From Xanthomonas euvesicatoria pv. euvesicatoria (GTDB lineage Bacteria; Pseudomonadota; Gammaproteobacteria; Xanthomonadales; Xanthomonadaceae), in assembly GCF_020880415.1 (NCBI RefSeq), contig NZ_JAJIUJ010000103.1:62001-126000 (forward strand): a stretch of DNA of 64,000 nt, written 5' to 3'. Below the pieces are notes generated by a model, which saw only the letters and a list, made by a program, of their open reading frames with translations, did no database searches and was not told the DNA's origin. Positions 36,868 to 45,138 of the stretch are shown here, piece after piece. Numbering within the stretch: the stretch's first letter is position 1; the number at the start of each line of letters is the position of its first letter. The translations under genes were made by a program, and so were the position numbers.

Positions 36868-38538
36868 ATGCCGTACCATCGCCTTGTTCCCACCGTCGCG
36901 CCACTGACCCTTGCCCTGCTCGGCTTGGCCACGTTTCACGCCAGCGCGGCGCGACCGCACGGGCAGAATGCACCCGATACCGCACACAGCATTTCCACCA
37001 GCTGGGGGGTGGTCCAGCAGCCCACATTACCGACCCAGGTATGCGCCACGCTCAAGGCCGCGCTGATTCCGGTGGGCGGCTCGCTCGATACGCTTGACCA
37101 GAATCCGGCACAGTCCAAACGCGACACCGCGCGCTTGCAGGCGGCCATTGACGATTGCCCTGCCGGCAGCGCAGTGCACCTTGTCCCCGGCGATGCCGGC
37201 GAATCCGGGTTGCTGACCGGGCCGCTGACTATTAAAAGCGGTGTCACGCTATGGATCGACCGCGGCGTCACCTTGTTCGGCTCGCGCAATCCGCTGGATT
37301 ACGACAACGGCCTGGGCACCTGCGGCACTGCGACCAGCGACAAGACGAAGTCATGCAAGCCGCTCATCCACGTCGCCGATACCGCAAAAAGCGCGATCGT
37401 TGGTGCGGGCAAGATCGATGGACGCGGCGGCAGCACGCTGACTGCCGGGCCAAACGCCGGCACCGCCAGTTGGTGGGATCTGGCCTATCTCAACGTCACT
37501 AAAGGCCTGAGCCAACACGTCCCGCGGCTGCTGCAGATCGACGACAGCACTGACTTCACGTTGTACGACATCACTCTGGAAAACTCGGCGAATTTCCATG
37601 TGACCAGCGATAACGTGGTTGGCCTGACGGCGTGGGGCATCAAAATTCTTGCGCCCAGCCTGGTCTACTCGCGGCCCGGCTACCACTGCCCGGCCGGCAG
37701 CACGCCTGATGTTAATCCGCACGCCACCTGCTTCACCCCGCAAACCGCCAAGAATACCGATGGTTTTGATCCGGGCCAGTCGAAGAATGTACTGCTGACG
37801 TATTCGTACATCGCTACCGGCGATGACGGTGTTGCGATCAAGGCACATGCCAGTAGCAAGCGCAGCATCGCATCGGAAAACATGCTGTTCGCCTACAACC
37901 AGTTCTATTACACACATGGTTTTTCATTGGGCAGCGAAACCGACTCGGGCATGCGCCATATCGCCGTGCGCGGGCTGAGCATCGATGGCTTCAATAGCAA
38001 CGATGTACACACCGACCCGTATTCTTCCAACGGGCTGCGGATCAAATCCGATGGCACGCGCGGCGGCCAGGTCTACGACATCAGTTTTGAAAACATCTGC
38101 ATGCGTGGTGTGGCAAGGCCGCTGGTGTTCGATGCGAACTACGCCAGTGCAGAAGTGCGCAGCAAACTGCCGAGTTTCAGCGGCATCACGCTGACCAATG
38201 TGCACTCGCTGGGTTCCAAGGCATTCGGCGGCGGCGAGCTGAGCTTCTACGGCTACCGCGATGCGAAGACCACCTTGCCGATCAGCATTTCGCTGGACAA
38301 TGTGGTGCTGGAAGGTGGAAAGGTCTCGTTCGCAAAGCCGCATTTCGGCGGGCCTGCCAGCAACCCGGGCGCGATGCATTTCACGTTTAAAGGCGGTCCA
38401 GTGAGCTTTTTCGATCAGCTGACCGAATCAGCGTCCAACGATGTGCAGCTGCAAGGGAAGCCTGGCCCTGGCGTGCCGTTGCAATGCAACGACGCCTTCA
38501 TCGCCTACCACTCGGTGCTGCCGGATTCGCCGATCTGA
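36868..38538 (+). CDS. Polygalacturonase (glycoside hydrolase family 28), secreted
   Basis: A 556-residue enzyme that hydrolyses homogalacturonan in plant cell walls. The N-terminus has a Sec signal peptide (LTLALLGLATFHASA, about residues 12-27). GH28 catalytic motifs are in order: NTDGFDP (Asp), GDDGVAIK (two Asp), THGFSLGSE (in place of GHG) and RIKSDG. GGAGA precedes the ATG by 8-9 bases. A PIP box lies 140-200 bases upstream, so it should be co-induced with the type III secretion system by HrpX; it would be secreted by the type II pathway. The last residues have no family features. Confidence 0.93.
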   Translation: MPYHRLVPTVAPLTLALLGLATFHASAARPHGQNAPDTAHSISTSWGVVQQPTLPTQVCATLKAALIPVGGSLDTLDQNPAQSKRDTARLQAAIDDCPAGSAVHLVPGDAGESGLLTGPLTIKSGVTLWIDRGVTLFGSRNPLDYDNGLGTCGTATSDKTKSCKPLIHVADTAKSAIVGAGKIDGRGGSTLTAGPNAGTASWWDLAYLNVTKGLSQHVPRLLQIDDSTDFTLYDITLENSANFHVTSDNVVGLTAWGIKILAPSLVYSRPGYHCPAGSTPDVNPHATCFTPQTAKNTDGFDPGQSKNVLLTYSYIATGDDGVAIKAHASSKRSIASENMLFAYNQFYYTHGFSLGSETDSGMRHIAVRGLSIDGFNSNDVHTDPYSSNGLRIKSDGTRGGQVYDISFENICMRGVARPLVFDANYASAEVRSKLPSFSGITLTNVHSLGSKAFGGGELSFYGYRDAKTTLPISISLDNVVLEGGKVSFAKPHFGGPASNPGAMHFTFKGGPVSFFDQLTESASNDVQLQGKPGPGVPLQCNDAFIAYHSVLPDSPI

Positions 38539-38754
38539 GCACAGCTGATTGGGACACCGCGCTTGCCACACGGCAAGCGCGGATGCCGAGCGCGGTCAGC
38601 GTACGTGCTGCGCCTAAGGCGCCTAAAAACACCACTGCGCAGCCGCCAGGCGGGCGCGATCGGCGCTCGGAATCGGCATACGCCATTCGTACACTGCGGT
38701 TCCGACCGCGCAGTCCAAACCCGCCTGACGACCAACATGTTTCGTTAGCCGCGG

Positions 38755-39444
38755 TTAGTCCGTACCGCTGGCCGCTCGCCAGCTATGCCACAACTGCTGC
38801 ACCGGCGGCGGATAGGCTGTTCTGCCGCTCAGCGCGCGCTGCAGACGCAGCCGCGCCAGACGCGACCACACCCGGTGCGGCCGCGCCAACGCGACCTTGC
38901 GCGGCCAGGCCTGCAACAGCTGCGTGCGCCAGGCGGACGTGGCAACGCCACCGGGCGCTGCGCCGTCGCCGGCCACGCGTTGGCGTGCATCCAGCCATTG
39001 CACCGCCACCGCAGTGGCATCGCCAGGCCGTGCCCGTGCGAACAGCACCGCTTCCACCGCAATCACCGCCTCGGCGAACGTGCGCAGTGCCCCTAGCGCG
39101 TGCTGCAGCGATTGTGGCTGGACGCGCGCGGCCTGCATGGCCGGCAAGGTGTCGGCCAGCTGTGACCACGGCGCACGCACCGGTTCAAGCACGCGCCCCA
39201 GCGGATGCCGCGAACGCTGGCTGGACCAGTCACGCAGCTCCTGCTGCCACCACGCCAGCTTGGCATCGGCCGGCAACGGGTCGCCGGCGATATTCATGAT
39301 GTCTTCCCATTCCTGCAGCAACGCGAACCAGGCAACTGCCAGACGGCGTTGCGGCTCGGGCACGAACGGTTCGGCAACCGACCATTCCGGCCAGCGGGTT
39401 GCCCACTTGTCGAGAAAACTGTCGAGCGCGCTGGATTGGCTCAT
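38755..39444 (-). CDS. Putative squalene/phytoene synthase-family protein (divergent)
   Basis: A 229-residue cytosolic protein. The stretch AKLAWWQQELRDWSSQRSRHP (residues about 60-80) is close to the RLAWWREEL...HPL pattern of squalene/phytoene synthases, and the length fits a short member. The family's aspartate-rich DxxxD motifs are not clear, so it may be non-catalytic. The start at 39444 gives MSQSSALDSF. It lies 29 bases after gph on the same strand. Function unknown; assignment rests on one motif. Confidence 0.5.
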   Translation of the reverse strand: MSQSSALDSFLDKWATRWPEWSVAEPFVPEPQRRLAVAWFALLQEWEDIMNIAGDPLPADAKLAWWQQELRDWSSQRSRHPLGRVLEPVRAPWSQLADTLPAMQAARVQPQSLQHALGALRTFAEAVIAVEAVLFARARPGDATAVAVQWLDARQRVAGDGAAPGGVATSAWRTQLLQAWPRKVALARPHRVWSRLARLRLQRALSGRTAYPPPVQQLWHSWRAASGTD

Positions 39445-39472
39445 GGCGGTTCCGGAAAAATACGAAGAAAGA

Positions 39473-40165
39473 TCAGATCTGCGGCCACGTTGCCGCATTC
39501 CAAAGTGCCTGCGGCTGCTCGACCAGCACATCGGCCTGCCAGTGCGTCGGGTCGTCGTCGTCCAGACGATAGCCCCACAACGCCGCGACCGACGCCATCG
39601 CCGCCGCGCGCGCAGCCACGATGTCGCGCTCATCGTCGCCCACATACACGCATTGCGCAGGTGCAACGCCGATGCGTTCTGCGGCTATCACCAGCGGCAA
39701 CGGATGCGGCTTGCGCTCGGCCAGCGTGTCGCCACCGATCAGCACCGCGCAGCGCTGCTCCCAGCCCAACTGCGGCAGGATCAGGCGTGCCAGATATTCG
39801 GGCTTGTTGGTGACGATACCCCACACGCAGCCGGCATCCTCCAGCCGCGCCAGCATCTGTTCGATGCCATCGAACAGCTGCGATTGCGTGCCGATCAGGC
39901 CTTCGTAGCGCTGCAGGAATTCCGGCACCAGCGCCGCGCACGCCGCGGCATCGAGCTCGGCAAAGGCCACGCCGAGCATCGCACGCGCACCTTTGGAAAC
40001 CACCGGGCGAAGCGAAGCCAATGCAACTGGCGCACGCCCACGCGCATCCAGCATCCCGTTGACTGTCGCGAGCATGTCCGGCGCGCTGTCCAGCAAGGTG
40101 CCATCCAGATCGAACAACACCGTGCGCGGGAAACTCACCACAGCGCCACGGGCCTGCAACTGCAT
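39473..40165 (-). CDS. gph: Phosphoglycolate phosphatase (HAD superfamily)
   Basis: A HAD hydrolase that removes phosphate from 2-phosphoglycolate. Motif I is VLFDLDGTLLDS, motif II TNK, motif III the Lys in ERKPHPLPL and motif IV YVGDDERD. The start is ambiguous: ATG at 40165 follows GGGTGGAG, but GTG at 40138 would give MSFPRTVLFDLDG and about 221 residues. I give the ATG. The order ubiG-gph on one strand is common in Gammaproteobacteria, with a repeat of CCCGATT type in the gap here. Confidence 0.9.
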   Translation of the reverse strand: MQLQARGAVVSFPRTVLFDLDGTLLDSAPDMLATVNGMLDARGRAPVALASLRPVVSKGARAMLGVAFAELDAAACAALVPEFLQRYEGLIGTQSQLFDGIEQMLARLEDAGCVWGIVTNKPEYLARLILPQLGWEQRCAVLIGGDTLAERKPHPLPLVIAAERIGVAPAQCVYVGDDERDIVAARAAAMASVAALWGYRLDDDDPTHWQADVLVEQPQALWNAATWPQI

Positions 40166-40213
40166 GCACTCCACCCGAAACGAGAAAATCTCAAACCCTC
40201 AGCCAACCGCCTT

Positions 40214-40247
40214 TGCGATTCCCGATTCCCGATTCCCGAATCCCCGC
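40214..40247. repeat. CCCGATT-type tandem repeat between ubiG and gph
   Basis: Consecutive units (GATTCCCGATTCCCGATTC, then CCGAATCCCCG) of the same family as at 17733-17755. Only one orientation is seen here. Confidence 0.7.
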
Positions 40248-40250
40248 CCA

Positions 40251-40970
40251 TCACGGCTTCACCGCATACGCCAGGTAATTCACCTCGGTACGCGAGGACA
40301 GGCGGGCGCGATTGCGCCACGGCTCGTACAGCATGCCGCTGACGTCTTCGAGCTGCAGCCCGGCGTTGCGCAGCCACGCCGCAAGCTCGGCCGGCTTGAT
40401 GAAATCCTTGTAGTGGTGCGTGCCCTTGGGCAGCAGGCGCGCGATGTATTCGGCGCCCACCACCGCCAGCGCGAACGCGGCAGGGGTGCGATTGAGCGTG
40501 GACAGGAACAGCTTGCCGCCCGGCTTGAGCAGGCTGGCGCAGGCACGGATGATCGCGGTCGGATCCGGCACGTGTTCGAGCATTTCCATGCAGGTCACCG
40601 TATCGAAGCTGCCCGGCTGTTCGGCGGCCAGGTCTTCCACCGATTGCACGCGATAGTCGACCTGCACGCCCGATTCCAGGCTGTGCAGACGCGCCACCTT
40701 CACCAGTTCCGGCGCCAGGTCGATCGCAGTCACCTGCGCGCCCAGACGTGCCATCGATTCGCTGAGCAAACCGCCACCGCAGCCGACATCGAGCACGCGC
40801 GCACCGGCAAGTTCCAGCCGCGTGGACACATACTCCAGACGCACAGGATTGAGCGCATGCAGCGGCTTCTGCGGGCCGTCGGCATCCCACCAGCGGTTGG
40901 CCAGCGCGGCGAATTTATCCAGCTCGCTCTGATGGAAATTGCTGGATTTGGCGTGCGTATTCGAATTCAT
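40251..40970 (-). CDS. ubiG: Ubiquinone biosynthesis O-methyltransferase UbiG
   Basis: A 239-residue SAM-dependent methyltransferase that carries out two O-methylations in ubiquinone synthesis. SAM motif: [13 protein letters not shown] at about residues 60-72; other UbiG signatures are [20 protein letters not shown] at the N-terminus and [12 protein letters not shown]. Length and start match the family. It follows the deaminase gene by 30 bases on the same strand and precedes gph. Confidence 0.95.
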   Translation of the reverse strand: MNSNTHAKSSNFHQSELDKFAALANRWWDADGPQKPLHALNPVRLEYVSTRLELAGARVLDVGCGGGLLSESMARLGAQVTAIDLAPELVKVARLHSLESGVQVDYRVQSVEDLAAEQPGSFDTVTCMEMLEHVPDPTAIIRACASLLKPGGKLFLSTLNRTPAAFALAVVGAEYIARLLPKGTHHYKDFIKPAELAAWLRNAGLQLEDVSGMLYEPWRNRARLSSRTEVNYLAYAVKP

Positions 40971-41000
40971 GCGGGGGCTCCGTGATGCGGTGACGCGCGC

Positions 41001-42338
41001 TCAGGCGCGGACGGTGCGGATGCGTTCGCGCCACTGCCGCGCATTGGCGACCAGGGCGGCGGTATCCATGTCGATGAGCTCGCGCTGCACCAGTTTGGGC
41101 TTTCCGGCGATCCACACATCGGTGACCTGATGGCGGCCAGCCGCGTAGATCAGCTGCGACAGCACATGATGCAGCGGCTGGGTTTCCAGTGCAGACAGGT
41201 CCACGCAGACCAGGTCGGCCTGCTTGCCGACCTCGATCGAGCCGATCCTGTCGCCCAAGCCCAAGGCACGCGCGCCGCCTAACGTGGCCGCACGCAAGGT
41301 GGTCGCGGCGTCCAGCGCGGTCGCATCGTTGGCCACGGCCTTGGCCAGAATGGCGGCGGTACGGTTTTCGCTGAACATGTCCAGGTCGTTGTTGCTGGCG
41401 CAGCCGTCGGTGCCGATGGCCAGATTCACGCCCGCACGCTGCAGCGCGCATGCCGGGCAAAAGCCCGAGGCGAGCTTGAGATTGGATTCGGGGCAATGCA
41501 CCACGCTGACGCCGCGCTCGGCGCACAGATGGATTTCCGCATCGGTGAGCTGGGTCATGTGCACCGCGATCAGGCGGTCGTTGACCAGGCCCAGGCGATC
41601 CAGCCGCGCCAGCGGGCGCTGGCCGTACTGCTTGATCGAATCGGCCACTTCCTGCGCGGTTTCGTGCGTATGCAGGTGCACCGGGATGTCGAGCTGGTCG
41701 GCCAGCATGCGTACGCGTTCGAAGTTGGCATCGTTCACGGTATACGGCGCATGCGGCGCGAACGCGGTGCTGATCAACGGATCGTCGCGCCATTGGTCGT
41801 GCAGCTCGCCGGCACGCGCGAAGTATTCGTCGTCCGACGATGCCCATGCGGTCGGGAAATCGATGATCACCGCGCCCACCAGCGCACGGAAGCCGTGCTG
41901 CTTGTAGACGGCCGCCTGCACATCGGCGAAGAAGTAGTTTTCGTTAACGCAGGTCGTACCACCGCGCAGCATTTCGGCGATTGCCAGCGTGGTGCCATCA
42001 GCCACGAATTCCGGCCCGATCACCGCCGCTTCCACCGGCCAGATGTGCTGCTGCAACCACACCATCAGCGGCAGGTCGTCGGCGACGCCGCGCAGCAGCG
42101 TCATCGGATTATGCGTATGCGCATTGACCAGTCCCGGGATCAACGCCGCATCGGGCCGCGACACGGTCTGCTTGGGCGCAAAACGCGTGCGTGCTTCGGC
42201 AGCCGGCAGCACGGCTACGATGACGCCGTGACTGACCGCGACCGCGTGGTCTTCCAGCACCACCGCATGCGGTTCGATCGGCACGACGTAGCCGGCCTCG
42301 ATCAGCAGGTCGCAGGGTTCGGGCGGAGCGTTGGTCAT
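41001..42338 (-). CDS. mtaD: 5-methylthioadenosine/S-adenosylhomocysteine deaminase (TRZ/ATZ family)
   Basis: A 445-residue metal-dependent amidohydrolase. Motifs: GLVNAHTHNPMTLLRG (HxH), PVHLHTHET, AVHMTQL and GTDGCASNNDLDM. These match the MtaD group, which deaminates methylthioadenosine, SAH or adenosine. Neighbouring SAM-dependent ubiG gives a mild link to SAH recycling. The ATG at 42338 follows GGAT; another at 42350 (MDPLM) is possible, with a worse ribosome binding site. It probably forms an operon with ubiG. Confidence 0.85.
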   Translation of the reverse strand: MTNAPPEPCDLLIEAGYVVPIEPHAVVLEDHAVAVSHGVIVAVLPAAEARTRFAPKQTVSRPDAALIPGLVNAHTHNPMTLLRGVADDLPLMVWLQQHIWPVEAAVIGPEFVADGTTLAIAEMLRGGTTCVNENYFFADVQAAVYKQHGFRALVGAVIIDFPTAWASSDDEYFARAGELHDQWRDDPLISTAFAPHAPYTVNDANFERVRMLADQLDIPVHLHTHETAQEVADSIKQYGQRPLARLDRLGLVNDRLIAVHMTQLTDAEIHLCAERGVSVVHCPESNLKLASGFCPACALQRAGVNLAIGTDGCASNNDLDMFSENRTAAILAKAVANDATALDAATTLRAATLGGARALGLGDRIGSIEVGKQADLVCVDLSALETQPLHHVLSQLIYAAGRHQVTDVWIAGKPKLVQRELIDMDTAALVANARQWRERIRTVRA

Positions 42339-42355
42339 GAGTGGATCCATTGAAG

Positions 42356-43336
42356 TTAGTTGCCGAACGGCCAGGAGTCGTCGGAGCGTGACACAGGCGC
42401 ATATCGCGTGCCGTCGTAGCGCAGCACCTGGCGCTGGCGGTGCGTGCGCTCGATGTCGTCTGCATCCTCGACGGTGGTGGAAGTCACCAGGTTGGCAGTG
42501 ACTGCGATGTCGGCATAGCCCGCGTGGACTGGCGCGTCCATCGACAGGGTGAGCGTGCCGCGTTCGGTCACCACACCCGTCGCGCCCCAGTTGCACGGTT
42601 CGCCTTTTACCCGCCGCCAGACAGTGAGATCCCGCTGCAGCACCGGGCGCAACCGGCGCTGTTCGCGCACCAGCAAGGTCAATGCATCGTTGCTGTCGAA
42701 ATCCGGACAACTGGGCCCGCGCGCAACGCTGTGCACCACCACGCCAACCGCACGCACGCCCTGCGCCAGGTCATAGCGTGCGGTATCCAGGCGCAGACTG
42801 TCGGCAGCAAGTTCGAAGCCGGCATCTTCGCCCATGTCCTGCATGTACAAGGCGACGACCTGGGCAGTGCGGGCATCGAGCATGGCAACGCGCAACTCAA
42901 GGTTGCGTTCGCCTGCCTCGGTGGTGGCATCGCTGGCGAACGCAATGGCCGCCAGTCGTATCGATGGGTCGTACGGCCACGGCTTGCAGGTCTGTGCCAC
43001 GGCATGGTCGACCGGCACCGCCCCTGCGGCGCCGGACACCGCACCAGCTGCCACCGCCGCCACGCTTTGCGCGTCGCAGGCAGTGGCGGCGGCGGTTTGC
43101 GCAAGCACCGGACACGCCGCCAGCAGGCCGCTCAGCCCGGCCAGCAACGCGACGCACGCGGCCGTCAGGTGCGAGCCAATGGTGCACGGGACCGGCAGTG
43201 CACGCGTGGCCCATGCAGATTCCAGACACCGGCCGCCCAAGCCTGGCAACGGCGCAGTCGTTTCTTCGGCTGCTCCTGGCGTCGTCAGGACACTGGCGCT
43301 GCGTACTGCTCGACCGGACCGGCGTCCCAGGCGCAT
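42356..43336 (-). CDS. Hypothetical exported protein
   Basis: About 326 residues from the first plausible ATG at 43336, but the true start is unclear. A hydrophobic segment (LTAACVALLAGLSGLLAACPVLA) lies about 60 residues in, as a signal peptide or lipoprotein-like signal would. The mature part has IRLAAIAFASDATTEAGERNLEL, CPDFDSNDALTLLV and CKPWPYDP. I do not recognise a family. It has no clear enzyme motif. It lies 5 bases after efp on the same strand, and 17 bases before mtaD. A translation restart within the first 60 residues is possible. Confidence 0.6.
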   Translation of the reverse strand: MRLGRRSGRAVRSASVLTTPGAAEETTAPLPGLGGRCLESAWATRALPVPCTIGSHLTAACVALLAGLSGLLAACPVLAQTAAATACDAQSVAAVAAGAVSGAAGAVPVDHAVAQTCKPWPYDPSIRLAAIAFASDATTEAGERNLELRVAMLDARTAQVVALYMQDMGEDAGFELAADSLRLDTARYDLAQGVRAVGVVVHSVARGPSCPDFDSNDALTLLVREQRRLRPVLQRDLTVWRRVKGEPCNWGATGVVTERGTLTLSMDAPVHAGYADIAVTANLVTSTTVEDADDIERTHRQRQVLRYDGTRYAPVSRSDDSWPFGN

Positions 43337-43341
43337 CTGGA

Positions 43342-43908
43342 TTACTTGACGCGCGCCGAGTATTCGCCCGAACGGGTATCGACCTTGATGATCTCGTCCT
43401 GGTTGACGAACAGCGGCACGCGCACCACCGCGCCGGTTTCCAGCGTGGCCGGCTTGCCGCCGCCGCCGGAGGTGTCGCCGCGCACGCCCGGATCGGTCTC
43501 GGTGATCTTCAGCTCGACGAAGTTCGGCGGCTGCACCCAGATCGGGGTGCCGTTCCACAAGGTCACGATGCAGTCTTCCTCGCCCTTGAGCCACTTGTCG
43601 GCGCCGCCCATGCCGGCCTTGTCGGTCTGCACCTGCTCGAAGGTTTCCGGGTCCATGAAGTGCCAGTACTCGCCATCGCTGTAGAGGTAGCGCATGTCGG
43701 TATCGACCACGTCGGCCACTTCCACATCGTCGGTCGCCTTCATGGTCATTTCGACCACGCGACCGGACTTGATGAAGCGGTACTTCATGCGGGTGAAGGC
43801 CTGGCCCTTGCCCGGCTTGACGTATTCGGTCTCGGTGATGACCGCCGGCTCGTTGTTGACCAGGATCTTCATGCCGTTCTTGACGTCGTTCATGCCAACA
43901 GTGGCCAT
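43342..43908 (-). CDS. efp: Translation elongation factor EF-P
   Basis: A 188-residue factor that relieves ribosome stalling at polyproline. The N-terminal KOW-like domain carries the modified lysine in the loop VKPGKGQAF (Lys34-type). [22 protein letters not shown] and the OB domains follow the family. GAGGAG lies before the ATG at 43908. epmB, the gene for EF-P lysine modification, is divergent at 44011, so this EF-P is probably beta-lysylated. Confidence 0.95.
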
Positions 43909-43971
43909 GGTGCAGCTCCTCGATAAGACCACGACCCGCCACGCGGTAGCAGGTCGGATTAGAATGGGGCG

Positions 43972-43991
43972 CCCGCCGCAACCGGCGGGCA
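43972..43991. other. Palindrome in the efp/epmB divergent spacer
   Basis: GCCCGCCG, three-base loop and CGGCGGGC lie between the divergent genes, 20 bases before the epmB ATG, followed by ATTTGGTTTT. It may be a terminator-like leader structure or a protein-binding palindrome. I have no evidence of its use. Confidence 0.5.
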
Positions 43992-44010
43992 TTTGGTTTT
44001 GTGACCGCAC

Positions 44011-45039
44011 ATGATAACCGCAGCCCCCCTCGCCTTACAGCCATCCCCGCCCCCCGCCCTGCAGCCAGCGCGCTGGCAACAGCAGTGGCGCGACGCCGTG
44101 CGCGACCCGCGCGTGCTGCTGCAGCTGCTGGGCCTGGATGCGCAAGCGGCGGCAATCAGCGCTGCCGCCGCCGCCCAGTTTCCACTGCGGGTGCCGCGCG
44201 CCTTCGTGGCGCGCATGCGCCATGGCGACCTGCACGACCCGCTGCTGCGCCAGGTGCTGCCGCTGGATGCGGAAATGCAGCCGGTGCCGGGCTTCGGCCT
44301 GGATGCGGTGGGCGATGCCGCCGCCCGGACCGCTGCCGGGGTGATCCAGAAATACCGCGGCCGCGCCCTGCTGATCGCCACCGGCAGCTGCGCGGTGCAC
44401 TGCCGCTACTGCTTCCGCCGCCACTTTCCGTATGCCGAAGAGACCGCTGCGCGCGATGGCTGGCGTGAGGCGGTGACCGCGATCGCCGCCGACCCCGGCA
44501 TCGAGGAAGTGCTGCTTTCCGGCGGCGACCCGCTCTCGTTGGCCACACCCAAGCTGGTCGAACTCACCGACGCCCTGGCGGCCATCCCGCATCTCAAGCG
44601 CCTGCGCATCCACAGCCGCCTGCCGATCGTGCTGCCGGAGCGCGTGGATGCGCCACTGCAGGCCTGGCTGCGCAGCCTGCCGTGGCCGGTGGCGTTCGTA
44701 CTGCATGCCAACCATGCCAACGAATTCGACCCCGCGGTAGACGCCGCCGTGCAGGGGCTGCGCGACACCGGCGCACACTTGCTCAACCAGGCCGTGCTGT
44801 TGCGTGGCGTCAACGACAGCGTGGATGCGCTGGCGGCGCTGAGCGAGCGCAGCTTTGCCGCCGGCGTGCTGCCCTACTACCTGCATCAGCTCGATCGGGT
44901 CGCCGGGGTGGCGCATTTCGAAGTGGACGATGCGCGCGCGCGCGCGCTGCATGCCGAGCTGGCTGCCCGCCTGTCCGGCTACCTGGTCCCGCGGCTGGTG
45001 CGTGAAATCCCCGGCGATACAGGCAAGCGGCCGCTATAA
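44011..45039 (+). CDS. epmB: EF-P beta-lysylation protein EpmB (lysine 2,3-aminomutase family)
   Basis: A 342-residue radical SAM enzyme that converts lysine to beta-lysine for EF-P modification. The cluster-binding motif is [15 protein letters not shown] at about residues 130-144. [10 protein letters not shown] and [12 protein letters not shown] are family features. Length fits EpmB rather than catabolic KamA (about 415). It is divergent from efp with a 102-base spacer. EpmA, which attaches the beta-lysine, is not in this window. Confidence 0.93.
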
Positions 45040-45067
45040 CCGCCCTGACCTCAGCGCAACCGGTCGT

Positions 45068-45133
45068 AGGAGCGCACCCGGGCGCGATGGCGCTTTACCG
45101 GTAACGCCCGGTCGCGCTCAGGCGCGCTCCGAG
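45068..45133. repeat. GTAGGAGCG-type REP element
   Basis: GTAGGAGCGCACCCGGGCGC at the left and, inverted, GCGCTCAGGCGCGCTCC at the right around a central palindrome (GCGCTTTACCGGTAACGC). It fills the space between epmB and the GGDEF-EAL gene and could end both convergent transcripts. Confidence 0.65.
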
Positions 45134-45138
45134 GGCAC

